A program made the translations under genes and the position numbers. Below are positions 43,504-54,149 of a stretch of DNA of 61,983 nucleotides, in pieces. The notes under the pieces were generated by a model that saw only the letters and a list, made by a program, of their open reading frames with translations, was not told the DNA's origin and searched no databases. Within the stretch, counting starts at the first letter, position 1; every line of letters begins with the position of its first letter. Source of the stretch: Parasitella parasitica (taxonomy: Eukaryota; Mucoromycota; Mucoromycetes; Mucorales; Mucoraceae); NCBI GenBank assembly GCA_025201805.1, contig MU619255.1, positions 199,264 through 261,246 on the forward strand, in the 5' to 3' direction.

Positions 43504-44557
43504 TTATCGAACAGTCTGAGCACAGTCGATATCACCATCGGAACCAAAGAAATCATCGTCTGAATCATTGTCTACAGCCGGCAAGGGCAAGGAAGTTGTT
43601 TCGTTTTTGACAGTTCGTTGCACTTTGACAGCCCGTTCATTGGTAATGTGGATTGTAGCTTCTTGGGCGTCAATGTCTCTTTTGCGCTTTTTTGCTTCCT
43701 CCTTGGCTTCAGTCAGCTTTTCGTTCAGTGTCCTGACCTGCTGCTCTAACGTGTATATCTTTTGCTTTTTGTGATTTAGCAGCCGCACAAATTTATCAAT
43801 CATGACAAACTTGTTTTTGCTCTCTTTGATGCTCATGGACTCGATGGTGTCTTTGAGTTCGCTGTTAGTCTTTGTAATGTCCGTGATGCGCTGCTGCAAG
43901 GCCTTGTTTGCTTGCTGCGTATTTCAGGTTAAAATTAGGGAATCTCTCGCCAAGCCAACGCATTGATTGGCAACTTACTGTAAAAGTGAATGATGCAGTG
44001 GTGCTGTTTGCAAACCATGACTTGAGCAGATCTTTGTATCTGTCTTTGGATGCTTTTTGCAGCAGAAAGGAGCCAGCAGTCAGTGGAATGTCGCCGTCGA
44101 ATGTTCGCAGACGCATCTAACTCGCCAAAGGTTCAGTGATCATGTGTTTTGGACAGCAGATTTTTTGACCTGTTACGCACCTGCAATTCCTGGCTCTCAT
44201 TCAAACCAATCTTCCATTCCAATCTACTGCCATTGAACGACTCCTCGCTCAAAAATGCAGCTGTGAGCACATTGTTCCTCTGTTCTTTGATCAGAGCATT
44301 GGACTCTGGAAAGCTGCTTAGCAGTAAATGACGGTCAACTGGTAATTGATAAATCAGCAAGAAAAATAGTGAGCAACCAGCCAACCGGGTTGCTTACCTG
44401 GACATTGCCAGTAATCTTGCAAGTCTGTAACGGTAATGACTCCGTAGTCGATCTGCCCACTCTGCTCCAAGTCTACGTTTACATTAAACCATTCGCATTG
44501 GACATGAAATGTATCGTCTCCATCGACAACATCATAAAATGCATATGATTTAGTCAT
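43504..44557 (-). CDS. XRCC4: XRCC4/Lif1-like NHEJ ligase cofactor
   Basis: Four exons (44557-44398, 44338-44181, 44116-43979, 43914-43504) encode 288 residues with consistent phase. The N-terminal part has the XRCC4 head pattern, an alternating beta segment (FHVQCEWFNVNVDL, YGVITVTDLQDYWQCP) then SRLEWKIGLNESQELQ. A long coiled coil follows, and its segment VMIDKFVRLLNHKKQKIYTL corresponds to the ligase-IV-binding helix of XRCC4 (human KRFILVLNEKK region). The C-terminus is acidic (DNDSDDDFFGSDGDID) and preceded by KRKRD, a possible nuclear signal. XRCC4 homologues dimerise and stabilise DNA ligase IV in non-homologous end joining. Sequence similarity is low, as is usual for this family, so the call rests on architecture and the helix motif. 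It is convergent with SNF4 and divergent from the next gene. Confidence 0.75.
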
Positions 44558-44744
44558 GTTTATAACGAAGATTAAGGAACAAACATGTTTGTATAACAGC
44601 ATATTTTCCGCTATAAATAAGAAGGGTCCCCCCCTTTTTTGATCCAGTCACGATCGAACACTCCTAATAAATAGGTAGTCTGCAACATTGGGTCTACCAA
44701 GTTTTCGTGTTCTTGTGAATAAACTCCTATTTCATCCTCACGAC
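44558..44744. promoter_or_regulatory. Short divergent promoter, XRCC4-like / polyQ protein
   Basis: Only 187 bases separate two outward-reading start codons. The centre holds a C run (cccccc at about 44629-44634) and a tataaataag sequence near 44610. There is no room for separate promoters, so joint regulation is plausible but unproven. Confidence 0.5.
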
Positions 44745-45281
44745 ATGAACAGCCAGCAAGACGGCGACAGAGATCAAGAGCGACAGCAATACCCGCCAAC
44801 GACGACGCCAGACAATATACTTTCAAACATCTACAATGTGATTTCAGGCGCAAGGCAGTCGGCAAGTCAGGAATTCACTCGTTTCTGGGAGGGATTAGGA
44901 CATGCTCACACACCTACCCGCAACAGCAGTAACAGCAGCAGTAGCAGCAGCAGCAGTAGCAGTAGCAGCAGAAGAAGAATAGCACCTACTTTGTTACGAA
45001 ATCAACACTACAATAGAAGCAGCAGCATCAACGGAAGGTTTTTACCCGACGACAACGTTCGCGGCACCGTCAAGGATGTTGAAATTCAAACAGACGATCT
45101 TTCACAGCAGCCACCAGCATCCACTCCACAAAAGAGATCCTTTTCAGTCGTGGAAGAGTATCATATCCCTTTTCCAGTAAGGAAACCGTTTAAACGATCG
45201 CTCGAAGCAGATCATCCATCTCTGCAATGGCCAGCCTCTTTATCGCGTCGTATAGAAACCAAGGATGACGACCTTGAAGGC

Positions 45282-45346
<65 letters not shown>

Positions 45347-46855
45347 AGAGGAAAAGTCCTCTATTTCAGAAAAAAACCCTACAATAAAAGATACCAAGAA
45401 ACCTTTGGCACCACCACCGCCACCGCCTCCTTTGAACATTCAAGCATCTATCAGGGCAGCCTCTCTTTCACCGTCTCGTTTAACATCGCCGTCAACAAGA
45501 CAAGCTTCTGTCGCCAGGACAAGCGGCCGCTTCACTCCGTCTCCAAACAGGGATATTATCACGGGATCGAAATCAGTACGTCGATTGACGTTAGAGCTGG
45601 AAGAGCAGTTTTCGCCGAGATTCCCTTCTCCATTTTCCCCAAAAAAGCAACAGCAGCAGCGACAACATGATTCCCCTTCAATAAACCAAGATACCTATGA
45701 AAGAGAAACAGAGTCCCCAGCTTCCCAATATCTGTCGTCGTCGCCGTCATTAGCAGAGGAACCAAGCTCATACACACCGAAAGCATTCAATTTTAACGCC
45801 CCCCTACCGCCATTACCAGAAGGATCAGGCGTGACAGCACCAGAGGATACCCAAATCACTAATGACGAGGACGACCGTTATGCCAACCGGCTAAAGCAGA
45901 GGGAGCTGGACGAACGTGTAAACAAACTGGAGGAAAAGGTCAGCATTGCGAGGACCAAAATGACAGAATACAGCTCGGAAGGTATCACATCGCCTACGCC
46001 TTCACACATAATATCAGATACTGAAATAGCTATTCCACCGTTGCCCAAATCAGATATCCCGGCCTTTACACGAAATGACCGCTCTACTGCTTCTAGTCCA
46101 AACACTGTGACAGACAGCTCGCGCACTTGTGCAGACAGACCTAATCTAAGCTCCAGTCCTCTGAGAACGACCACGATGGTGAATCAAGGGGGCAGCCTGC
46201 CTTTCGGCTATACCTCTACTGCTGCATCTGCAGCTGCCCCATATTCATACAAGCACGGCTCAAGCATTCCGACTAAAAACACAATACCACCGACCAGCGC
46301 TGGCAGCCCAATTCGCAAGAAACCCGCCACGTCGCCCTACAGATCAAGCATGACCCGATCTCCCCAAAACGACAAGAGTTTCTCGCCATCTTCAGTGACC
46401 TACACAGCTGCAAAGGCGGCCATTCAAGAGGCAGTAGACAAAAAGAGCTTCCCATCTCCGTTTGCAGAGCAAAGAGCTGGATACTCTGCAGCGGCACAGA
46501 GCGGGTCTAATTCATCGAGTCCTCACCCGGCTCCAGCACCACCGCCTCCGCCGCCTTGTCGTTCGACAGAGACATCATCCACCTACTCTGCGCCCAAGAA
46601 TACGCCGTCGCCCTACCTGCAAAAGACCATGTTGAAGCCTAACGACAAGCATAAGTCTAAAATGAAAGAGTTGATCCAAATGATACCCTCGGTAAAATTG
46701 AGAAAGACAGACACATTGATGTAAGTTTTTTTCGCCCTGTGCTTTGATGTGCAAACCACGTCTGCTAATCGTTAACAATTGCTAGTGGCCCGGACGGCGT
46801 AAAGCGACCGAATCCATTCTGGAATGAAATCTATAACCATGGAAGAAGGCTTTGA
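44745..46855 (+). CDS. Disordered polyS/polyQ/Pro-rich protein, unknown
   Basis: Two exons (44745-46720, 46786-46855) encode 681 residues. The protein is low-complexity: a poly-Ser run (about residues 62-76), 22 consecutive Gln (45282-45347), a Pro run (APPPPPPP), many Ser-Pro sites (possible proline-directed kinase targets), and one short coiled-coil stretch (KQRELDERVNKLEEKVSIAR, about residue 385). Splicing to the second exon replaces a stop directly after the donor with a compact tail (IGPDGVKRPNPFWNEIYNHG). The C-terminal ~50 residues look ordered (KSKMKELIQMIPSVKLRKTD) and may be the conserved part. I do not recognise a family. A scaffold, cytoskeletal or nuclear role is possible. It shares a 187-base promoter with the XRCC4-like gene. 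Confidence 0.75.
45282..45347 (+). repeat. CAG/CAA repeat coding 22 glutamines
   Basis: A 66-base in-frame tract of mixed CAG and CAA codons lies in the disordered protein. The CAA interruptions would limit slippage. An AGC/AGT-type serine tract lies about 350 bases upstream in the same exon. Confidence 0.95.
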
Positions 46856-47051
46856 ACAAGATTATATAAATCCTTTAGATTGCTATCTATTTTTTTTTTT
46901 TTCGAAGAAAAGTGATCAAGTGTAAATAAAACGGAATAAAATATTTTTGCAAGACCAGTTTAATTGTTTTGTGAAATATATAGATACATAATTTTGAAAG
47001 ACGTTTTTCGTGTCTTTTTTCTTCTAAAATAAATGAAATATGGGATTTATG

Positions 47052-47110
47052 TTTGTGTGTGTGTGTGTGTGTGTGCGTGTGCGTGCGTGTGTGTGTGCGT
47101 GTGCGTATGC
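47052..47110. repeat. (TG)n / (CG)-interrupted microsatellite
   Basis: An alternating purine-pyrimidine tract (TG with CG interruptions) ends just past the UTP22 stop codon at 47117, and so lies in the 3-prime UTR of that minus-strand gene. It could adopt Z-DNA. That is a sequence property, not evidence of function. Confidence 0.9.
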
Positions 47111-47116
47111 GATTAT

Positions 47117-50100
47117 TTACTCTTTTTGCAAGATGATGCCATCTTTTCCTAGTCGTTCAATCTCTGCCAAAATAGCCGCAAAGTTGGGTGTAATGAATTT
47201 CGAAACGTCAGATTTCCCCTTGGCAGGTTTCTACAAGAATGCATCATCAATACCATACCTCTTTCTCCATCCAGCATGCTCAACACTTACCAAAAAGCCA
47301 TTCTTACTCATGTCTACAGGCACACTATTGTACCCAGCATTGACCTTCCATTGCATAGGTGCAGTGACAGCAGGATTCCAAACCAAGGCTAGTTTATCGC
47401 CGCCGTACTTGTTATTAAACACCATGACAGTGTGGCCGTACACCTTTTCTATGTCTGCTATAAACTCTTGCACAGGGTCAAATTGAGCGTAAGGCTTGTC
47501 GCCCAATTCAGCAACGCCAAAAGCAGACTTGAAGTACTTGGCCTCTGGATGCATGTTTTGATAGTAGCGAGTGCAGTGCTCCACATCCAGGTCGAGGACA
47601 ACGGCGTAGTCCTGCATGGGGGTGATAAACACACGCTTGATGTCTTGGCTGGATGCAGCTTCTTCCACGACTTGGACAGAGGCGCGGGCCAATGCCTGAA
47701 TACGAGCAGCAATAGCTCTCGCAGGCCTCTTGGCGGTCCAGCGATGACCAGAATGATCTTTGGCAGTGGCAATGGTCATGACACCTACGCTCAGCTGAGG
47801 GTTGGTACGACGATGTTGGTTGAACTGAGCGACGATTTCTTCATGGTCTTTGGGCGTGAGTTCGCCTTCAATATCGACAATCAAGGGCGTGGACTGCCAG
47901 TCCCAAGTAGCCAGTAAACCCAGAACACGGACAAACGCAGCAAAGGTGCTTGCAGGCGCAACCCACGGGTGAGATTCCAAAAACACATGAGCCACCAAAA
48001 GCTCCACCATTTCGTCAGACACGTGGGGCGACAAGAGATGGGATCCAACCCAGCGTTTGGTGAGGCGAACAGTAGAAGAAAAAGCGGTATATTTGGCACA
48101 CATGGCCTGTACGTAAAAGGTATGTGTCGGCTTGTAACGCAGCTGATATTTGTATTTCTCCAATGCCTCGACGGCCAAGCCCTTGTTTAGCTGTGTAGTG
48201 GTTTTTGCGTCGGTAATCTTTTCAAGCAACGTCGCCTCCTGCTCCAAGCAGATATGACAGCGGAAGAGATAGCCAAAGTAGTACACGTCTAAATAGCCAC
48301 GGATGGCCAGAGGGTTCTTTTCACGCACGTCGTCGACAACGACAGAGTCTACGTCGAAGCGAGACTTGAGCTCTTCAGACATCTTGAGGTAGAATGCGTC
48401 CTTGACCTTTTGCAAAACTGTCAGATCGTCAGGGAACTTGGCAGAGCGCTCGATCTGAACGACGACGTCAATGGCGTCGAAATAGCGGGCGGTTGTAGGA
48501 TATTGCACCATGTTGTTAAAGTCAACAGGGTTGGGCAAGGTCACTGCAGAGTAGCGCAGATTAGCATGAGCAGGGTAGATGTTGGTGATCAGGAGTGGCA
48601 AAGCGTCGTCTACTTGACGCAGTTGCTTGGAGAATTGCTGGTAAGCCTGCATCACGGGCTGGAAACCGCTGGTCTTGAGCTCAGGGCTAAACAGATTTTC
48701 AGGGACTTGCTTGGAGAAGTTCAGATAGCTGAAGAGCTGGCCAGCCCAGTAAGTTAATTGAGATGTCTCGACCTTGAGATGCAGCTGCAGCAGATACAAA
48801 ACAATCTTTTGCACAATCAGGCTACGGTTTTCGTAACCTTGCGTTTGCCAGACAACAGACTCGACGATAGCGCCATCTTTGAAACGACGCAGCTCGGATT
48901 TATTCCCCCAAAACTCGCGGAATTCAGCAACGGCTTGGTCGTTTGAGGAGTCGGGCCCTTGGTCCACTAAGCGAGGCGCATTGTCAGAGTTCAGCAGCAA
49001 GCCAATCGTGACAGTAACCGGGACCTGACGTATAGCATCACTCAAAGCCCAGGAATCCTGGGTCTCAGGGTGCTGGACTGCAACCAGGTCCACACGATTG
49101 GTCAAACCACGCTTCAAAACATTGCCAACACGAGCTACGAACCACGGCAGATAGCTGTGATAATCGGCCTTTGCCACCTCGTCAAAGCCATCGACAGCGT
49201 CATCCTCAGCAACAGTAGTAAACGGAATGCGCACGACATTATCGAATTTAGACTTGGTATCATTGACATTCTTCAAGAAGAGGGCATCGAAGCGGTCAGT
49301 GGGATCGTTAAAGTAAATCATGGCAAGCTTGGCTTCGTGCTGTAGCTGAGCCAAGCCAGATGCTGTCATAGCGGCAGCCAGGTTGAGTGTGCCTGAGGGG
49401 TCAACAATAGCTACGTCGTAGTGTGTCTGGAATTCGGCCGCAGAGAATTCAGGCTTTTCACTCTCGCCCAGGAAAACAGGCGTGGTGGCAAAATCATGCG
49501 TGGCAATGAAATCCAATGTACCGCGCAAAAGCTGGTACGAGCTGTGGCTGGCAGACAGCTTTTTGCCAGTGCCGTCCTGGTTGCCTTGTATCAAGTATGC
49601 CATCAGCATAGCAAAAACAAAGGGTGTGAAGCCAAGGCTGGTGTTGTGGAAGCGCTGATGGAGCCATGTGCGAGCCAGCAGGATGGCATTTTTGAATTCA
49701 GGGCTAGCTTTGCAGTGCTGGTAAAGGAATGCCAGGTTACCGGTGTAGGATGTATCCATTAGCAGAGAGGCGTTGTAGTGAGGCGTCGCTTCAGCAGGCT
49801 TGACACAGCTCTTGCCAGGAGCTAGACGGTGAATGGGGAATACATCGGCACTGACGCTAGGCAGGATGCGGATGACGCATTTTGCCTTTGTAAAGTCTAC
49901 ATCAGACTTGTCACCGGCAGGCTTGACCAGCAAAATCGGCTTGCGAGCATCACCGTTCATGGTGCTGTACTCTACAAGGAACTTTTTGTTGGCAGATTTG
50001 ATAGCTCTGGCCAGGACAGCCAGATAGCAGGCTCGCTTGTGGTGGTAACGGTAGTTGGCGTAATCTTTTTCTTGAAAGACCGAGCTGGGCATCTGCACAG

Positions 50101-50914
50101 CGACATCGACGTTGAATGTCGACTTTGATCTCGCAATCGATTTGAGGCCATAACCGCCAACAATGTGCATAGCGGTTGGCTTTTGGAAGGCAAACGAGTG
50201 CAGTGCTTCCTTGGTGGGTTGAGGATCAGGGAAAGGTGTCACAATCTTGCTGCTTTTCAGCATGTCTTGAGCAAATTCATGCAACTGCACAAACCATATA
50301 AATACATTGCCCTATCCAGAGCTTTTGCGCCAATTATAAACTTACCTTGAGTTGTTTGCCGTCCGGAATACTGTCGAAAATGGCCTTCAGATGATGGAGC
50401 GCCTTCTCCAACGCCTTGTGTTTCTCGTAGTTGACAGCTACCTCCGCTAGCAGTTCATCAATCTACATAAGCACATCAGTCCTGTGTCCCTTCCCCTCCC
50501 TCCCCTCCCCCCCAAGAATCATCACGCAGCCACATTTCTTACCTCCAACTTGAAAATGTTTGACTTGTACAGCTCGGCTGTTTCTTTGAGGCCCTCGAGT
50601 TCACCTGCAATGACGTCGTCTTCCGTTGCTTTGGTCTTTTTGATCCGAGTGCTTTCGAGCACATCTTCGTTGTCGCTATCGTCAGAATTGGCTTCCCAGT
50701 CGCCGTTCTCTTCTTCTCCGGAAAAGCCAATGTCCCCAGCATAATCCTCTGGCTCGTCCGAAGACTGCTGATGCTTCTTTACCTTGATGTCCCTCTTGGC
50801 TTGCTAATATCAAATATCAATTACATGTTCTTGTATCAACACTCCACGGTTTACCTTGCTTGCAGGCTCAGAATTCAAAGACTTGCTGTATTTTCTCTTT
50901 GCTGCGAGGACCAT
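47117..50914 (-). CDS. UTP22: U3 snoRNP/SSU processome protein Utp22 (NOL6/Nrap)
   Basis: Five exons (50914-50855, 50803-50543, 50462-50346, 50284-47291, 47230-47117) encode 1,181 residues, matching the family length (about 1,150-1,240). A short basic start (MVLAAKRKYSKSL) and an acidic linker (SSDEPEDYAGDIGFSGEEEN) precede the Nrap core. Landmarks are VGGYGLKSIARSKSTFNVDV, AILLARTWLHQRFHNTSLGF and FREFWGNKSELRRFKDGAIV, the last being a highly conserved Nrap signature. Near the C-terminus is PYAQFDPVQEFIADIEKVYG. The final exon (KPAKGKSDVSKF...ILQKE) replaces a read-through tail. The fold contains inactive nucleotidyltransferase-like modules. In yeast Utp22 works with Rrp7 in the UTP-C complex on 90S pre-ribosomes in the nucleolus. 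The gene is divergent from NOP58. Confidence 0.95.
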
Positions 50915-51234
50915 GAAAGATGATGAAAAGATGGAAGAGATGTTTTTCTTTGGAGTGTGCACAAGATTACATGAATGAATTTTCAAGAGGCTTAGTGTGC
51001 AAATGGGGCCCCCCACACCCACACACCACACCTGTCAACTGCCATCGACTGCTTTTCATAGAAGGCTTTTTCCTGAATGCATCTTTGTAGTTGCCCTCTT
51101 TCATCGTGACCACTCCAGAACGAAAGAAAAAAAAAAAAAAAAGCTTTTTGACGCCTTCATTTCAAACGCTTCCTCTCTCTCTCTTTTTTTTTTTTTTTCT
51201 CAACCCTTCTTAATTGTAATACATTAGAGAAAAG
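50915..51234. promoter_or_regulatory. Divergent promoter, UTP22 / NOP58
   Basis: A 320-base spacer separates the start codons of two nucleolar rRNA-processing genes. It contains a C-rich GGGGCCCCCCACACCCACACACC patch near 51005-51029, a 16-base A run, a CT repeat and a T run nearer NOP58. A PAC-like core (CGATGA on the minus strand, within tttcatcgtg near 51101-51110) is present, but no full ribosome-biogenesis PAC/RRPE pair could be confirmed by eye. Confidence 0.5.
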
Positions 51235-52863
51235 ATGCTTGTTCTTTACGAGACTGCTGCCGGCTATGCTTTGTTCAAGCTTGTTGATGATGGCAAGATA
51301 GAGAAGCCTGATGAGATCTTCAAGGATTTCGAGACTGTTGAAAAAGCCAATCAAGCGTAAGTGGTTTGCGAGTTTGAGTTGTGACATGTGTGGGTCTAAT
51401 TGCAGTTTTGCGTGTAGTATCAAGCTGAAGGCTTTCAAGAAGTTTGAAAACACCACTGATGCTTTGTCTGCTGTTACTGGTATCGTTGAAGGAAAGATGC
51501 CCAAGAATTTGAAAAAATTTTTGGAAACCGAGATTTCCGAAAAGGAGATGAAGAAGGAAAAGCTGGTAATCAGTGATCCTAAGCTTGGTATGTTTTTTTA
51601 TGGTTTTTCTTTTCTTAATTTTTGCAGATGGAGAGTTTTACGGCGATTCTAATGACTTTTGCAGGCTCTTCTATCAATAAAAAGTTGGGTATCAATGTTT
51701 TATCCGACTCCACTGTGCAAGATCTTTACAGAGGTATCCGTCAGCAATTCGAGTCTCTCGTCTCAGGTCTTTCTCAATCCGATCTCTCCGCCATGTCCCT
51801 CGGTCTTTCTCACTCTCTCTCACGTTATAAGCTTAAATTCTCCCCTGACAAGGTTGATACCATGATCGTCCAAGCTATTGCCCTTTTGGACGATCTTGAC
51901 AAGGAACTCAATACCTATGCTATGCGTGTCAAGGAGTGGTATGGCTGGCATTTCCCTGAAATGACCAAGATCATTGTGGATAACCTTGCCTATGCCAAGG
52001 TCGTCAAAGCCATGGGTTTCCGCACCAACGCTCACGATATCAACTTTTCTGACATTCTTCCTGAAGAACTCGAAATTGAAGTCAAAGAAGCAGCCGAGAT
52101 TTCCATGGGCACTGAGATCTCTGACGAGGATATCGAAAACATCTTTGCTCTCTGCGATCAAGTGATCAACATTACAGAATATAGAACCCAACTGTACGAA
52201 TATTTGAAGAATCGTATGAACGCCATTGCCCCCAACCTTACTTCTCTTGTTGGCGAGCTCGTCGGTGCTCGTTTGATCTCCCACGCTGGTTCTCTCATGA
52301 ACCTCTCCAAGCAGCCCGCATCTACCATCCAAATTTTGGGCGCTGAAAAGGCTCTTTTCCGTGCCTTAAAGACCAAGCACAACACACCCAAGTACGGTTT
52401 GATCTACCATGCTTCTTTAGTTGGCCAAGCTGGCCCCAAAAACAAGGCCAAGGTTGCCCGCATGGTCGCTGCTAAAGCTGCCCTGTCCCTTAGAGTGGAT
52501 GCTCTTGGAGAATCTGAATCTAACGAGGTTGGCGTCGATGGTCGTTCAAAGGTCGAAGCTCGTATTCATATGCTCGAAGGCCGTGTCATTGCCAAAGCTA
52601 ACAAGGATACTAGCATCCAAAACCAATCCAAGTTCAAGCTTAACAAGACCCAACAATACAGTGAGGCTGCCGATGTTGTAATGAGCGATGCTGCTCCTCT
52701 TAAGAGAAAGATTGAAGAAGTTGACGCTGAAGCTGGCTCTGAGGAAGAAGAGCCCAAGAAGGCCAAGAAAGAAAAGAAGGAGAAAAAGGACAAGAAAGAG
52801 AAGAAGGAGAAGAAGGAAAAGAAAGAGAAAAAGGAAAAGAAGGAGAAGAAGAGCAAGGATTAA
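51235..52863 (+). CDS. NOP58: Box C/D snoRNP core protein Nop58
   Basis: Three exons (51235-51356, 51418-51587, 51665-52863) encode 496 residues. The start ([20 protein letters not shown]) is the conserved Nop58 N-terminus. A coiled-coil NOSIC region follows ([20 protein letters not shown]), then the Nop domain ([35 protein letters not shown]). The C-terminal ~40 residues are almost purely Lys/Glu/Asp ([14 protein letters not shown] pattern), as in yeast Nop58. With Nop56, fibrillarin and Snu13 it forms the methylation-guide snoRNP and the U3 snoRNP. It therefore acts in the same particle pathway as the product of its divergent neighbour UTP22. Phase agrees at both junctions. Confidence 0.96.
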
Positions 52864-53876
52864 ATTATAGAATTCAAAAAGCAATCAAAAAAAAAATCAT
52901 ATAAAAAGGGACCATTATACATATTCTAAACAGCCAGTTTGGTGCTTCTTTTTCGATCTTTTTATATACATATAATCATCACCTACCACTCAATCCACAT
53001 ACTTTGTACGTAATCCTACAAACAAAATCCTCAAAACTGCCATTTTACTGTTGTCATTTCCCTCTTTTTTTAAAAAAAAATATTATTATACATAAATAAA
53101 CGTTTAAAAAAACTCCAAAAAAAAAAGGAAACATCATGCCAAGATGATACGTCAATCAATAAAAGAGAATTTTTGATTCTGGTGTTTTAAAGATCCTTTT
53201 GAGGCAACTATGTTGGTAGGTACTGTACGACTATTAGCTATTTCCATGCATTCATCATAAATTTTATCAGTAAGCCATTAAAATCCATTTTTTGGGTCGC
53301 TACCAGCCATAATCAATAACCTATACCATACGAGTTATTAAGCTGGTTGTTGAAAACAGTCAAACTGTTCTCCTAGAATAGAGTTACACCGTACCACAAA
53401 TCGAAACAACCCACAACCTGATCTTCTTGAATCAGAGAACAACCTACTTTATTAGATGCAGTGGACTTTGGCGTATCTTTTGGTACTAACTTTGTATCGT
53501 TTACTCGCTATTTATCCACATTCCAACGATCTTATACGTATCTGACAACTTTTTTTTCCCGTATTCGGTGAGCTCAAACTTCAAAATCGGAGCGTGCATT
53601 TGTTTGGCAATTTTGCAACATAAAATTACCATCAAAATAAATCCTGCTATCTGCTTTATTATCATAAAAAATTAGGCGCTTTTGTTGCTTAAATTGAGGC
53701 CGTACACTACCTTCAAAGTAGTACTTTCTGCTCACAAAGTGCGAATTAAACGAAGATGGAGAATTCCCTGGTGACCGAGTTTTCGCCGTACCAAAAATGC
53801 ATTTACTCACATAACGAATTTTATCAAATAGTGTTTTTTTCTCTTTACAGTAACAAGATCCCTCCATCTAGATATT
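52864..53876. other. AT-rich spacer downstream of NOP58
   Basis: The spacer holds A-runs and AATAAA-like signals (cataaataaacg near 53091) and no supported gene. On the minus strand at about 53530-53870, two overlapping frames carry protein-like text (KTRSPGNSPSSFNSHFVSRK in one, ILKFELTEYGKKKLSDTYKI in the other). This suggests a frameshifted relic of some ORF, possibly mobile, which I cannot name. Confidence 0.4.
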
Positions 53877-54017
53877 ATCCTCTTCTTCCTCGTCACTGCT
53901 ACTCTCGGGTCTCTTTTCTGCCAAGTCCAATACTTTTTTGTGTATGTCTACATCGTCCAAGATGCGTTCAGGATCGTTTCCGGGAATTTTAAGATGGGCT
54001 TTAATTATGTTTCGCAT
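53877..54017 (-). pseudogene. Duplicated exon fragment of the Csc1-like gene
   Basis: This 141-base block aligns end to end with 59141-59280, inside exon 4 of the Csc1/TMEM63-like gene, in the same orientation. By eye there are about ten mismatches in the first ~115 bases, and similarity then fades but is still visible to a shared ttcgcat. Read on the minus strand the frame is still open across the well-matched part (ERILDDVDIHKKVLDLAEKR, then the acidic SSSDEEE stretch) before a stop. No other exon of that gene was found nearby, so this is an isolated fragment. It lies about 130 bases from a broken gag-protease element, which may have carried it. Confidence 0.75.
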
Positions 54018-54149
54018 TATTATTTTTTTTTTATTTCCTATATCATTTTTAAATTTACTGCATTTTTCACAGCTTTACTATTTCCAAGGATTCTGACTCA
54101 CCTGCTGCTGATCCTGGAATCAACTCTTCTAGCGGATCTCATGCTTCGT

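Noticed and set aside
45212-45439. Minus-strand frame with a long poly-Cys run
   Set aside because: It is the reverse complement of the CAG/CAA repeat coding polyglutamine in the plus-strand gene.
46926-47110. Idea that the TG/CG tract marks a regulatory Z-DNA element or a CRISPR-like array
   Set aside because: It is a simple dinucleotide repeat in a 3-prime UTR with no spacer-repeat structure. CRISPR arrays are not expected in a nuclear fungal genome.
49829-50128. Plus-strand frames opposite UTP22 (also 47432-47917, 48410-48757, 49421-49762)
   Set aside because: They lie wholly inside the 2,994-base UTP22 exon on the other strand. That exon has clear family motifs, and these frames have none.
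52546-52884. Leucine/phenylalanine-rich minus-strand frame opposite the NOP58 tail
   Set aside because: It is the antisense shadow of the Lys/Glu tail codons (AAG/GAG read as CTT/CTC), not a membrane protein.
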